Part shown: positions 1 through 7,770 of the stretch, one piece after another | How positions within the stretch are numbered: position 1 is the first letter of the stretch | Layout of the letters: every line of letters starts with the position of its first letter | NCBI RefSeq assembly: GCF_041053105.1 | Contig: NZ_CP163444.1 | Coordinates: 2,232,001 to 2,296,000 of the forward strand | Direction: 5' to 3' | Source: Streptomyces sp. R44 | GTDB lineage: Bacteria; Actinomycetota; Actinomycetes; Streptomycetales; Streptomycetaceae | DNA: 64,000 bases | The notes under the pieces: generated by a model | Told to the model about the DNA's origin: nothing | Seen by the model: only the letters and a program-made list of their open reading frames with translations | Database searches by the model: none | Made by a program: the position numbers and the translations under genes

Positions 1-797
1 TCCTCGAAGGAGAGGTCGTCGTACGGGCAGTAGAGGTGCTCCGAGTACATCCGCTCGCGCTCGGGGTCGTCCTCGGCGAGGTCGACGAAGTCGAGCACGA
101 CCATGCCGCCGGAGAGTCCCAGCGCGGTCTCGACGGAGTCGGTGAGCCGGCGCTTGGCGCTGTCCTTCACGGTGAGGCGGTCGACGACCACCTCGATCGT
201 GTGCTTCTCCTGCTTCTTCAGCGTCGGAGGTTCGCTCAGCTGGATGGTCACGCCGTCCACGCGGGCGCGGCTGTAGCCCTTCGTCTGCAGGTCGGCGAAG
301 AGGTCGACGAACTCGCCCTTCCGCTCGCGCACGAGCGGGGAGAGCACCTGGAAGCGGCTGCCCTCGGGGAGCTCCAGGACCTTGTCGACGATGGCCTGCG
401 GCGACTGGCGGGAGATGGGGCGGCGGCACTCGGGACAGTGCGGCTTGCCGATGCGGGCGAAGAGCAGGCGGAGGTAGTCGTAGACCTCCGTGATGGTGCC
501 GACCGTCGAGCGCGGGTTGCGCGAGGTCGACTTCTGGTCGATGGAGACGGCGGGCGACAGACCTTCGATGAAGTCGACGTCCGGCTTGTCCATCTGGCCG
601 AGGAACTGCCGGGCGTACGAGGAGAGCGACTCGACGTACCGGCGCTGCCCCTCGGCGAAGATCGTGTCGAACGCGAGGGAGGACTTGCCCGACCCCGAGA
701 GCCCGGTGAAGACGATGAGGGAGTCACGCGGGAGGTCGAGCGAGACGTTCTTGAGGTTGTGCTCGCGAGCGCCACGGACGATGAGACGGTCGGCCAC
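1..797 (-). CDS. uvrA: UvrABC excinuclease subunit A, N-terminal part (gene runs off the window)
   Basis: UvrA is the damage-recognising ATPase of nucleotide excision repair; it loads UvrB (encoded at 7771-9918) on damaged DNA. About 265 N-terminal residues are visible, beginning [15 protein letters not shown]. The first Walker A motif GLSGSGKSS lies near residue 33, followed by the family's [16 protein letters not shown] stretch and the first zinc-finger half (CPEC). I chose GTG at 797; GTG at 809 is an in-frame alternative. An AAGAAAGG sequence precedes it. The C-terminal two thirds lie beyond position 1. I did not find the DNA-damage promoter motif seen before uvrB in its upstream region. 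Confidence 0.97.
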   Translation of the reverse strand, partial: MADRLIVRGAREHNLKNVSLDLPRDSLIVFTGLSGSGKSSLAFDTIFAEGQRRYVESLSSYARQFLGQMDKPDVDFIEGLSPAVSIDQKSTSRNPRSTVGTITEVYDYLRLLFARIGKPHCPECRRPISRQSPQAIVDKVLELPEGSRFQVLSPLVRERKGEFVDLFADLQTKGYSRARVDGVTIQLSEPPTLKKQEKHTIEVVVDRLTVKDSAKRRLTDSVETALGLSGGMVVLDFVDLAEDDPERERMYSEHLYCPYDDLSFE

Positions 798-917
798 GCC
801 GGTCCGCACCTTTCTTGAGAGAGCGGATGTGCCTGACACACCCAACAACCAAGGATGCCGGATGCTTCCGTCGAGCCTATAGCACGCACATTCGATTTCC
901 GTCCGCACCGAGACCGC

Positions 918-946
918 TTCACCCGAATGAGTGGCGGCGCTAGGGT
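918..946 (+). promoter_or_regulatory. Candidate promoter, leaderless transcript
   Basis: TTCACC (918-923), 17-bp spacer, TAGGGT (941-946). The expected transcription start is at or next to the ATG at 954, so the mRNA would be leaderless. No ribosome-binding site is visible before that ATG, which fits. Confidence 0.5.
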
Positions 947-953
947 CGGCGCC

Positions 954-1643
954 ATGATCGACCACGAAATCGACCTTGCCTCCGTACGCGAGGCGACCGA
1001 GCGGCTGCTGACCGCGGCCGCCTCATGGGACAACGCGGCGACGGCCGAGCCGTCACGGCTTCCCGGCTGGACGCGCGGCCACGTGCTCGCCCACGTCGCC
1101 CGTAACGCCGACGCTCTGGTCAACGTCCTCCAGGGCCGTCCCATGTACGCCGACGCCGCCACCCGCGACGCCGACATCGAGCGCGACGCCGCCCGCCCGC
1201 TCGACGTCCACCTCGCCGACCTGCGCGAGTCCGCCGACCGCTTCCAGGCCGTGGGTGCCGAGCCCGCCGACTGGAGCCGCACGGTCGAGCTCCGCAACGG
1301 GGTCACCGACAGCGCCTCCCGGATCCCCTTCCGCCGCTGGGTGGAGGTCGCCCTCCATCACGTCGACCTCGGCGTCGGCTACGAGCTGGAGGACCTGCCC
1401 GAGGAGTTCGTGCAGCGCGAGATCGACTTCCTGACGGAGCGGTTCACCGGCAACGCGGCCGTGCCGCCGACCCGGGTCCTGACCGAGGACGGCGCGGGCA
1501 GCTGGACCACCGGCTCCGCGGAGGGCTCCGAGGTGACCGTGAGCGGCCCCGCCCCCGAGCTCCTCGGCTGGCTCGCCGGCCGTCGCGACGGCTCCGCCCT
1601 GAAGGTCGCGGGCGGCTCCCTGCCGGAGCTTCCGCCGCTGTAG
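954..1643 (+). CDS. Maleylpyruvate isomerase-family mycothiol-dependent enzyme
   Basis: A 229-residue cytoplasmic protein of the MDMPI / DinB-like fold, whose characterised members use mycothiol (or another thiol) as cofactor. The N-terminal helical-bundle domain (about residues 1-150) contains [20 protein letters not shown], where W, H and N are the family's signature, and a second metal-ligand-type segment [12 protein letters not shown]. The C-terminal part (about 165-229) looks like the small SCP2-like domain that usually follows. An in-frame ATG at 855 exists, but family similarity starts at [11 protein letters not shown], and the promoter at 918-946 lies between the two. The substrate is unknown. 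The gene is divergent from uvrA. Confidence 0.8.
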   Translation: MIDHEIDLASVREATERLLTAAASWDNAATAEPSRLPGWTRGHVLAHVARNADALVNVLQGRPMYADAATRDADIERDAARPLDVHLADLRESADRFQAVGAEPADWSRTVELRNGVTDSASRIPFRRWVEVALHHVDLGVGYELEDLPEEFVQREIDFLTERFTGNAAVPPTRVLTEDGAGSWTTGSAEGSEVTVSGPAPELLGWLAGRRDGSALKVAGGSLPELPPL

Positions 1644-1678
1644 CCGCCACTGTCACTCCCCGGGGCTAGTCTGAGGCC

Positions 1679-2335
1679 ATGACGTACAGCGGAGTGGTGA
1701 AGGTCGGCGGCGCGGCGGACGTGCACGAGCTCACGGACCTGATGATCTCGAAGGTCGCGGTCGGCCCGATGGACAACAACGCGTATCTGCTGCGCTGCCG
1801 GGCGACCGGCGAGCAGCTGCTGATCGACGCGGCCAACGAGGCCGGGACGCTGCTCACGCTGATCGGTGACGACGGCATCACGGCCGTCGTCACCACCCAC
1901 CGGCACGGCGACCACTGGCAGGCCCTGGAGGAGGTCGTCGCCGCGACCGGCGCCACGACGTACGCGGGCGCGTACGACGCGGAGGGCATCCCGGTCCCGA
2001 CCGACGTGCCCGTCGAGGACGGCGACACGATCCGGGTGGGCCGGGTCGAGCTGACCGCGCGCCGTCTGGTCGGGCACACGCCGGGCTCGATCGCCCTGGT
2101 CTACGACGACCCGCACGGCCACCCCCACGTCTTCACCGGCGACTGCCTCTTCCCCGGCGGCGTGGGCAACACCTGGAAGGACCCGGAGGCCTTCGCGAGC
2201 CTGATCCACGACGTGGAGACCAAGCTCTTCGCGGTCCTGCCCGACGAGTCCTGGATCTACCCCGGCCACGGCAAGGACACCACGCTCGGTGACGAGCGCC
2301 CCCACCTCGCGGAGTGGCACGAGCGCGGCTGGTGA
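1679..2335 (+). CDS. MBL-fold metallo-hydrolase
   Basis: A 218-residue glyoxalase II-like metallo-beta-lactamase-fold hydrolase. The zinc motif THRHGDHW is at about residues 77-84; further ligands are GHTPGS and the D of FTGDCLF, with the closing histidine in YPGHGKD. No signal peptide is seen, so it should be cytoplasmic. Such proteins hydrolyse thioesters or related bonds; the true substrate cannot be read from sequence. TAGTCT at 1667-1672 sits about 7 bp before the ATG, so the transcript is probably leaderless. A weak CTGTCACTC-N8-TAGTCT resemblance to the DNA-damage promoter (1650-1672) lacks key bases and I do not count it. Confidence 0.88.
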   Translation: MTYSGVVKVGGAADVHELTDLMISKVAVGPMDNNAYLLRCRATGEQLLIDAANEAGTLLTLIGDDGITAVVTTHRHGDHWQALEEVVAATGATTYAGAYDAEGIPVPTDVPVEDGDTIRVGRVELTARRLVGHTPGSIALVYDDPHGHPHVFTGDCLFPGGVGNTWKDPEAFASLIHDVETKLFAVLPDESWIYPGHGKDTTLGDERPHLAEWHERGW

Positions 2336-2413
2336 CGCCCGGCGCGCGGCCTCCGAGCTGCGCACTCCCGTACGCCCCCGTAACCCGGACGGCGGCGGGG
2401 TAGTTGGCGCGAC

Positions 2414-3751
2414 ATGCGCCACAGTCACCCTCCGTCGCCGTCCCCGACGCCCCCGGCCCCTTCGATGGCGCGGCTCGCCGCCGCCTCGCTCGTCGGCACC
2501 GCCATCGAGTTCTTCGACTTCTTCGTGTACGGGACGGCCGCCGCCCTCGTCCTGGGGCCGCTCTTCTTCCCCACCTTCTCGCCGCTGGCCGGGACCCTGG
2601 CCGCCTTCGGCACCTTCGCCGCCGGATTCCTCGCCCGTCCCCTCGGCTCGGTCCTCTTCGGGCACGTCGGCGACCGGTACGGCCGGCGGCCGGTCCTCTT
2701 CGCCTCGCTGCTCCTGACCGGCTGCGCCACGGTCGCGGTCGGCTGCGTCCCGACGTACGCGACGCTCGGCATCGCCGCCCCGGCGCTGCTCCTCACCCTC
2801 CGCTTCCTTCAGGGGCTCGGCCTGGGCGGCGAGTGGGGCGGGGCGGTCCTGCTCACCGCCGAGCACGCCCCCGAGCACCGGCGCGCGCTGTGGGCGAGCT
2901 TCCCGCAGATCGGTCCCCCGGTCGGCTTCCTCCTGGCGAACGGGGTGATGCTGGCGCTCACCGCCGGGCTGAGCGACGCCGAGTTCCGCGCCTGGGGCTG
3001 GCGGGTGCCGTTCTGGGCGGCGGGGCTGCTCGCCCTCGTCGGACTGCTGCTGCGCTCCTCGTTGGCGGAGACCCCGCAGTTCGAGGAGCTGTCCGCGTCC
3101 GGGCGGCGCGCGGGCACTCCGCTGGCCGAGGTCGTCCGCGACCACTGGCGGCTCGTACTGCTGACGGCCGGGGCGCTCGCGGTCGGGTACGCCGTCTTCT
3201 ACACGGTCTCCACCTGGGCGCTCGCCTACGGCACCGAGCGGCTCGGGGTGAGCAGCACGGTGATGCTGACCTGTGTCATGGCGGCGGTGGCGGTGCAGGG
3301 CGCGGTCACCCCGTTCGTGGCGCTCCTGGGGGACCGCTGGGGCCGCAGGCCGCTCTGCCTGGCGGGCTGCGCGGCCTCCGCGCTCTGGATGTTCCCGATG
3401 GTGGCCCTGCTGCACACCGCGCGGCCGCTCCTGATGTTCCTCGGCTTCCTGGGCTCGATGCTGGCCTTCATCACCATGTTCGCGGTGGTCGCCGCGTACC
3501 TCCCGGAGCTGTACGAGCCCCGCGTCCGCTGCACCGGCGCCGCCGTCGGCTACAACCTGGCGGGCGTCCTGGGCGGCGCTCTGACGCCCATGGTCGCCAC
3601 GGCCCTCTCCGACGGCGGCTCGGGCCCGCCCTGGGGCGTCGCGGCCTATCTCACGCTGGTCGCCCTGGTGAGCCTCGGCTGCTTCGTCCTGCTCCCGGAG
3701 ACCCTCCCGGGCCGCACCGGCCGGCCGGCTCCCGAGCCCGCCGCCGCCTGA
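2414..3751 (+). CDS. MFS transporter of the metabolite:H+ symporter (MHS) type
   Basis: A 445-residue, 12-helix membrane transporter. The start region GTAIEFFDFFVYG, the GDRYGRRP loop between helices 2 and 3, and RFLQGLGLGGEWGGA are hallmarks of MHS proteins such as shikimate, proline/betaine and alpha-ketoglutarate permeases; a second GDRWGRRP lies after helix 8. It probably imports a small organic acid or zwitterion with protons. The substrate is not evident. TAGTTG at 2401-2406 lies just before the ATG, so a leaderless mRNA is plausible. It converges on the TerC gene across a strong terminator. Confidence 0.9.
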   Translation: MRHSHPPSPSPTPPAPSMARLAAASLVGTAIEFFDFFVYGTAAALVLGPLFFPTFSPLAGTLAAFGTFAAGFLARPLGSVLFGHVGDRYGRRPVLFASLLLTGCATVAVGCVPTYATLGIAAPALLLTLRFLQGLGLGGEWGGAVLLTAEHAPEHRRALWASFPQIGPPVGFLLANGVMLALTAGLSDAEFRAWGWRVPFWAAGLLALVGLLLRSSLAETPQFEELSASGRRAGTPLAEVVRDHWRLVLLTAGALAVGYAVFYTVSTWALAYGTERLGVSSTVMLTCVMAAVAVQGAVTPFVALLGDRWGRRPLCLAGCAASALWMFPMVALLHTARPLLMFLGFLGSMLAFITMFAVVAAYLPELYEPRVRCTGAAVGYNLAGVLGGALTPMVATALSDGGSGPPWGVAAYLTLVALVSLGCFVLLPETLPGRTGRPAPEPAAA

Positions 3752-3773
3752 CGGGGACCCGCGCACAGCACGG

Positions 3774-3808
3774 CGACGGCCGACCGGAGGGGATCCGGTC
3801 GGCCGTCG
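3774..3808. terminator. Bidirectional terminator hairpin
   Basis: Perfect 14-bp stem (3774-3787 with 3795-3808) around a 7-nt loop, located between the convergent MHS transporter and TerC gene. It can serve both strands; no long T-run follows, as is common in streptomycetes. Confidence 0.85.
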
Positions 3809-3824
3809 GTGTGCGGGCGGGGCG

Positions 3825-4826
3825 TCAGGCCTCGACGCCGGCCTTCGGGGCGGTCTCCGCGGCGGCCTCGGCCGCCTCGCGCTGCGCCTGCTTCTTGGAG
3901 GCGATCAGGCTGGTGATGGTCGTGATGACCAGGACACCGCCGATGACCGCCAGCGAGAACGGGATGGTGATCTCCGGGACGTGCACCCCGGACTCGTGCA
4001 GCGCGTGCAGCACGAGCTTGACGCCGATGAAGCCGAGGATCACCGACAGGCCGTAGCTGAGGTGGACCAGCTTCTTGAGCAGGCCGCCGATCAGGAAGTA
4101 CAGCTGCCGCAGACCCATGAGGGCGAAGGCGTTGGCGGTGAAGACGATGTACGGGTCCTGGGTGAGGCCGAAAATCGCCGGGATGGAGTCGAGGGCGAAG
4201 AGGATGTCGGTGGTGCCGATGGCCAGCATGACGACCATCAACGGGGTCAGCACCCGCTTGCCGTTGTTGACGATGAAGAGCTTGGTGCCGTGGTACCGGT
4301 CGGCGACGCCGAACTTCTTCTCGACGGTCTTGAGGAGACGGTTCTCCTCCCAGTCGTCCTCCTCCTCGTCGGAGCGCGCCTCCTGGATGAGCTTCCAGGC
4401 GGTGTAGATCAGGAACGCGCCGAAGAGGTAGAAGACCCAGGAGAAGCTCGCGATGATCGCGGCGCCGGCGGCGATGAAGATCGCGCGGAGCACCAGGGCG
4501 ATCAGCACGCCCACGAGCAGCACCCGCTGCTGCAGGTGGGAGGGGACCGAGAACTTCGCCATGATCAGGACGAAGACGAAGAGGTTGTCGACGCTGAGCG
4601 ACTTCTCGGTGACGTAGCCCGCGAAGAACTCGCCGGAGGCCTGGCTGTTGCCGAAGATCAGCAGGCCGAGGCCGAAGAGCGCGGCGAGGACGATCCAGAC
4701 GATCGTCCAGATTCCGGCTTCCTTGACCGACACGTCATGGGGCTTGCGCCCGATGAAGAAGTCGGCACCGATCAGGGCACCCAGACCGAGAATGGTCAGG
4801 ACCCACAGGGTCATTGAAACGTCCAC
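3825..4826 (-). CDS. TerC/Alx-family integral membrane protein, likely Mn2+ exporter
   Basis: A 333-residue protein with about nine membrane segments. The two TerC signature segments are present: KSLSVDNLFVFVLIM and TDILFALDSIPAIFGL, whose aspartates are the proposed metal ligands. Characterised relatives (Alx, MeeF/MeeY, TerC) export or metallate with manganese. The C-terminal tail is Ala/Glu/Lys-rich and cytoplasmic. Start is GTG at 4826 preceded by GGAGG (4831-4835). That SD lies inside a helix formed with the 3' strand of the yybP-ykoY aptamer immediately upstream, so translation is probably Mn2+-controlled. Association with the riboswitch strengthens the manganese assignment over tellurite resistance. 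Confidence 0.93.
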   Translation of the reverse strand: MDVSMTLWVLTILGLGALIGADFFIGRKPHDVSVKEAGIWTIVWIVLAALFGLGLLIFGNSQASGEFFAGYVTEKSLSVDNLFVFVLIMAKFSVPSHLQQRVLLVGVLIALVLRAIFIAAGAAIIASFSWVFYLFGAFLIYTAWKLIQEARSDEEEDDWEENRLLKTVEKKFGVADRYHGTKLFIVNNGKRVLTPLMVVMLAIGTTDILFALDSIPAIFGLTQDPYIVFTANAFALMGLRQLYFLIGGLLKKLVHLSYGLSVILGFIGVKLVLHALHESGVHVPEITIPFSLAVIGGVLVITTITSLIASKKQAQREAAEAAAETAPKAGVEA

Positions 4827-4830
4827 TGCG

Positions 4831-4990
4831 CCTCCGGCGTCGTACGGCTACTGATCAGCGTCGTCGCTGCCGGAGGTCTCTTCCACCCGGGCGGCGTACG
4901 GGCCGCCGGGCCGACGCCCCGGGATCGGATCGCTGAGGATCCGTCCGTATTGACGGGTACGCCGCGCAATGGGGAGTACTCCCCTCCGCA
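4831..4990 (-). promoter_or_regulatory. yybP-ykoY (Mn2+) riboswitch with RBS-sequestering expression platform
   Basis: Read on the minus strand, the three conserved blocks of the manganese riboswitch occur in order: CGGAGGGGAGTA (4988-4977), CCGTCAATACGG (4956-4945) and GAAGAGACCTCCG (4883-4871). P1 pairs CGGAGG (4988-4983) with CCTCCG (4876-4871). The same 3' P1 strand, extended to CCTCCGGC (4876-4869), can instead pair with GCCGGAGG (4838-4831), which is the terC Shine-Dalgarno region. Mn2+ binding stabilises P1 and would release the SD, giving translational activation. The aptamer consensus is from memory of the family; the competing pairings are read directly. Confidence 0.9.
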
Positions 4991-4996
4991 CCGAAA

Positions 4997-5026
4997 AGAC
5001 TACCCGAAAGACCAAGAGAAGGTAAA
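4997..5026 (-). promoter_or_regulatory. Promoter of the riboswitch-terC transcript
   Basis: TTTACC (5026-5021), 18-bp spacer, TAGTCT (5002-4997) on the minus strand. The predicted start near 4990 coincides with the 5' end of the aptamer P1 helix, which supports both calls. Confidence 0.7.
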
Positions 5027-5057
5027 GGGCAGGGTAAAAGGCCACCAAAAGGCCAGG

Positions 5058-6932
5058 TCAGAACCGCTTTCCATGGCGAGCGGACGCCACCTGCGTGAGG
5101 ACCTGGCGGAGGACCGCGCTGCCCGGCGGAAGGAGCGGCGGCTCGTACGACCAGGCATGGCCGACCCAGGGATCCGCGAGGTGGTCGTCGGGCACCGGGG
5201 TGAGCCGCAGCAGCGAGCGCCACAGGGGGTCGAGCAGCGGCCCGTACGCGGCCGCGTCCTCGCGTGCGGCGACCATCATCAGATGGACGCCGACCGAGGG
5301 CCCCTCGTCCGCGAGGTACCGCAGCCGGGTGACCGCCCGGTCGTCGAAGCCGTGCGGGAAGTCGTGCACGATCAGCAGCTGCCGGGCCGTGTCCAGACCG
5401 GGCGGCAACGCGTCGGCCGCACCGCCCCGCTGGGCCATCTGCAGCAGGTCGACCCGCTCCGTGAGCTGTTCGAGGACCGCCGAGACACCGGCCGCGCCCC
5501 GGGCGGGCGGGGCGGCCGCGCCCGTCTCCACGAGGGGCGCGAGGGCCGCGGCGCCCGCGCCGGCCGGGTCGACGAGATGGACGGTGAAACCGCCAGCCGG
5601 GTACGCCGCGAGCAGTCGCGCCGCGTGCGCGACGGCGGAGTCCAGGGCGAGCCGCCGGAGCTCGACCTCGTCGAGGAGCGCGGCCGCCTCGGAGTGGCCG
5701 CGGCCGGAGTCCACCCAGAGCCCGCGCTCCAGCGGCAGCCGGACGAGCATGGGGATCCGCAGGTCGGTGCGCTCGGGGAGGTGGAGGTCGCCGAGCCGTA
5801 CGGCCATCGGCTCCTCGTCGGGGACGCGGTAGGCGTGCCAGACGGGGTTGTCCCAGCGGGCGTAGGCGACGGGCAGCGCCGGCTCGACGACCTCGGACTC
5901 GGCCGCGAGCTGGGCGAGGTCCCGGTCCAGGACCTCCCGGGCGCGCTCCACGAGCTCGTCGTGCCGGGCGCGGGCGGCGGCCCGGGCGGCGTCGTTCGCG
6001 CCCCCGGCCCTGGCGCGGTAGTCGGTGAGCGTCTCGTCGAGCTCGCGGTCGAGCCGGGACTCGGCGAAGTCGCAGGCGCTGCGATAGGCGGCGGCGGTAC
6101 GGGCCAGGTCCTCGAACATGCCCCACACCTGGTTGTAGAGCCGCTCGTCCATGGACCAGCCCGAGGCGTCCCCGGCGACCGGGACGGGAGGGGCCTGCCG
6201 GGGCTCCGGCGCCGGGGCGGGAGCCTCCGTGCGGCGCCCGGGGTGGGCGTAGCTGATGGGGCCTCCCGCGGCGGCCGGGGGTGTCGGATCCGGTACGGAC
6301 GCGGGCGCCGGGTCCGGGGCGGGTGCCGTCGGCTGGTGGACGCGCTCCACCTGGGGGACGCGCGGCACGGGGGCCTCGGCCGGCAGGTCCCGCTCGGGTG
6401 CCCCCGCCGCCAGGATCGTCGCGGCGAGCTCCTCGGGACGCTCCAGGCCCTGGTCGCCGAGCAGGGCGGCGAGCCCGCCCTCGTATCCCTGGCCCATGGC
6501 GCGGACCTTCCAGGCGCCCTGGCGGCGGTACAGCTCCAGGGCGACGACGGCGGACTCCCGGTCGAGGCCGGTGATGGTGTAGCTGGCGATCTCGGCTCCG
6601 TCGGGGCCGCTGACGGCGACGAAGGGGGCGGCGAGGGCCCCGAAGCGGTCCGCTCCCCCGGCCAGGGCGAGGAGGACCGAGACCCGGTGGACGGCGCCGG
6701 GGACCGCGTCCAGGTCGACGGCGAGCCGGTGGTCGGCGGCGGTCCGGCCGGGCACGTCGACACCGGGGAGGGCGGGTGTGCCGGGGTGGGCGATCCACTC
6801 TTCGCCCGCCACCCGGCCCTGTTCGTCGCCGAGGGTGGCTCCGGCGAGGACGGGGGAACCGGCCGACACCCGGATCTCCAGTCGGGTCTCGGGCAGGGGA
6901 TGGTTCTGCCCACGGACCAGCTCGGCCGTCAT
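5058..6932 (-). CDS. TerD domain fused to a degenerate FtsK/HerA-like region
   Basis: A 624-residue cytoplasmic protein. Residues about 1-180 form a TerD domain (MTAELVRGQNHPL, GADRFG, SYTITGLDRESAVVALELYRR, WKVRAMGQGY), the calcium-binding-type beta-sandwich of the tellurite/stress system. A Pro/Ala-rich linker (about 185-265) follows, then a coiled-coil-like helical stretch (WSMDERLYNQVWGMFEDLAR onward, rich in R/E/A). From about residue 370 the protein resembles the core of FtsK/SpoIIIE-type ATPases (PMLVRLPLERGLWVDSG, then a Walker B-like LLIVHDFPHGF), but no GxxxxGK[ST] P-loop is visible, so ATPase activity is unlikely. It lies downstream of a second terD gene, with an intergenic hairpin between them. 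Function unknown; a stress-scaffold role is inferred. Confidence 0.8.
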   Translation of the reverse strand: MTAELVRGQNHPLPETRLEIRVSAGSPVLAGATLGDEQGRVAGEEWIAHPGTPALPGVDVPGRTAADHRLAVDLDAVPGAVHRVSVLLALAGGADRFGALAAPFVAVSGPDGAEIASYTITGLDRESAVVALELYRRQGAWKVRAMGQGYEGGLAALLGDQGLERPEELAATILAAGAPERDLPAEAPVPRVPQVERVHQPTAPAPDPAPASVPDPTPPAAAGGPISYAHPGRRTEAPAPAPEPRQAPPVPVAGDASGWSMDERLYNQVWGMFEDLARTAAAYRSACDFAESRLDRELDETLTDYRARAGGANDAARAAARARHDELVERAREVLDRDLAQLAAESEVVEPALPVAYARWDNPVWHAYRVPDEEPMAVRLGDLHLPERTDLRIPMLVRLPLERGLWVDSGRGHSEAAALLDEVELRRLALDSAVAHAARLLAAYPAGGFTVHLVDPAGAGAAALAPLVETGAAAPPARGAAGVSAVLEQLTERVDLLQMAQRGGAADALPPGLDTARQLLIVHDFPHGFDDRAVTRLRYLADEGPSVGVHLMMVAAREDAAAYGPLLDPLWRSLLRLTPVPDDHLADPWVGHAWSYEPPLLPPGSAVLRQVLTQVASARHGKRF

Positions 6933-6958
6933 CGTCTCTGTCCCCTCAGCGTTTCCTG

Positions 6959-7017
6959 TGCGAGTTCATGCGAGTTCATGCGGACAGCTCCCGGTGGCCT
7001 GGTGCCTCCGGGAGCTG
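6959..7017 (-). terminator. Intercistronic hairpin and short direct repeat between the two terD-type genes
   Basis: A perfect 10-bp stem (6985-6994 with 7008-7017, 13-nt loop) lies just after the upstream terD gene, followed toward the fusion gene by two tandem copies of TGCGAGTTCA (6959-6978). It could end or attenuate the terD transcript before the fusion gene. The strength is uncertain. Confidence 0.55.
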
Positions 7018-7039
7018 TGGGTGTGCCGTGCCGGGCCTT

Positions 7040-7618
7040 CTACAGGTGCGGCAGGATCGCCGGCATCAGGTCCTGGAAGGTGCGGCCGTTGGCCGGGTTG
7101 CCCAGGGCCGTCATCTGCCAGCCGGAGCCGACCCGGTGCACCTTCGCCATGATCTGCGCGGTGTAGTTGCCGCCGCCGTCGAGGGTGTAGCGCGCGAGCT
7201 CCTGCCCGTTCGTCTCGTCGACGATCCGACAGAAGGCGTTCTGCACCTCCTGGAAGGTCTGACCGGTGAAGGAGTTCACCGTGAAGACGATCTGGTCGAT
7301 GTGGACCGGCACCCGCTCCAGGTCCACGAGGATCGCCTCGTCGTCGCCGCCCTGGCCGGCGCCGCCCACCAGGTTGTCGCCGGTGTGCTTGACCGAGCCG
7401 TCGTCGCTGACGAGGTGACGGAAGAAGACCACGTCGACCGGCTGCTTCTCGGCGAAGAGGACGGCCGAGGCGTCCAGGTCGATCTCCCGGGTGCGCGAGC
7501 CGAAGAGACCGCGGCGCGGCGCCGCCTGCCAGCCGAGCCCCATCCGCACCTGGGTGAGGCTGCCCCCGCCCCGCTTCTCCAGGCTGATGGCCTGACCCTT
7601 GGTCATGTTGACCGACAC
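7040..7618 (-). CDS. TerD-family stress protein
   Basis: A 192-residue TerD protein. Conserved elements are MTKGQAISLEKRGGGSL, the aspartate-rich EIDLDASAVLF strand, SVKHTGDNLVG, GGDDEAILVDLERVP (calcium-binding loop type), and the closing YTLDGGGNYTAQIMAKVHR. TerD proteins bind Ca2+ and belong to the Ter stress/tellurite system. I chose GTG at 7618, which has GAGAGGGG upstream; ATG at 7606 is four codons inside. The promoter (7680-7702) carries the RecA-independent DNA-damage motif, so this member may be damage-induced, an inference worth testing. The TerD-FtsK-like fusion lies downstream. Confidence 0.92.
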   Translation of the reverse strand: MSVNMTKGQAISLEKRGGGSLTQVRMGLGWQAAPRRGLFGSRTREIDLDASAVLFAEKQPVDVVFFRHLVSDDGSVKHTGDNLVGGAGQGGDDEAILVDLERVPVHIDQIVFTVNSFTGQTFQEVQNAFCRIVDETNGQELARYTLDGGGNYTAQIMAKVHRVGSGWQMTALGNPANGRTFQDLMPAILPHL

Positions 7619-7679
7619 GCGTTGCCCCTCTCGTCGAACGTTCCCCGCGCCCGCTGTCCGGTGCGTGCGGTTGTCGAGC

Positions 7680-7702
7680 ACCCTACGCAGCGGCACCGAC
7701 AC
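7680..7702 (-). promoter_or_regulatory. RecA-NDp/PafBC-like promoter before terD
   Basis: Minus strand GTGTCGGTG (7702-7694), 8-bp spacer, TAGGGT (7685-7680). It matches 8 of 9 bases of TTGTCRGTG with the exact spacing to a TAnnnT -10. Expected start is near 7673, leaving a leader of about 55 nt with an SD for terD. Confidence 0.65.
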
Positions 7703-7770
7703 GGCGGAGACACGGTCCGGTTTTGTGTCGGTCTTGCAACACACCGGACCGCCCGTCCCCGCGCCTCCGG

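Noticed and set aside
1650..1672. DNA-damage promoter before the metallo-hydrolase
   Set aside because: CTGTCACTC matches only 6 of 9 bases and loses the conserved G; kept only as a note.
1379..3766. 795-codon minus-strand frame antisense to the metallo-hydrolase and MHS transporter
   Set aside because: Arg/Gln/Gly-rich shadow; the plus-strand genes have zinc and transporter motifs.
4950..7166. Very long open frame on the plus strand across the TerD-FtsK-like gene
   Set aside because: Its translation is Gly/Arg/Glu/Val-rich without domains and lies antisense to a gene with clear TerD motifs; a high-GC shadow frame.
7636..7643. GAACGTTC palindrome near terD as a LexA box
   Set aside because: Actinobacterial LexA boxes need GAAC-N4-GTTC; here there is no spacer.
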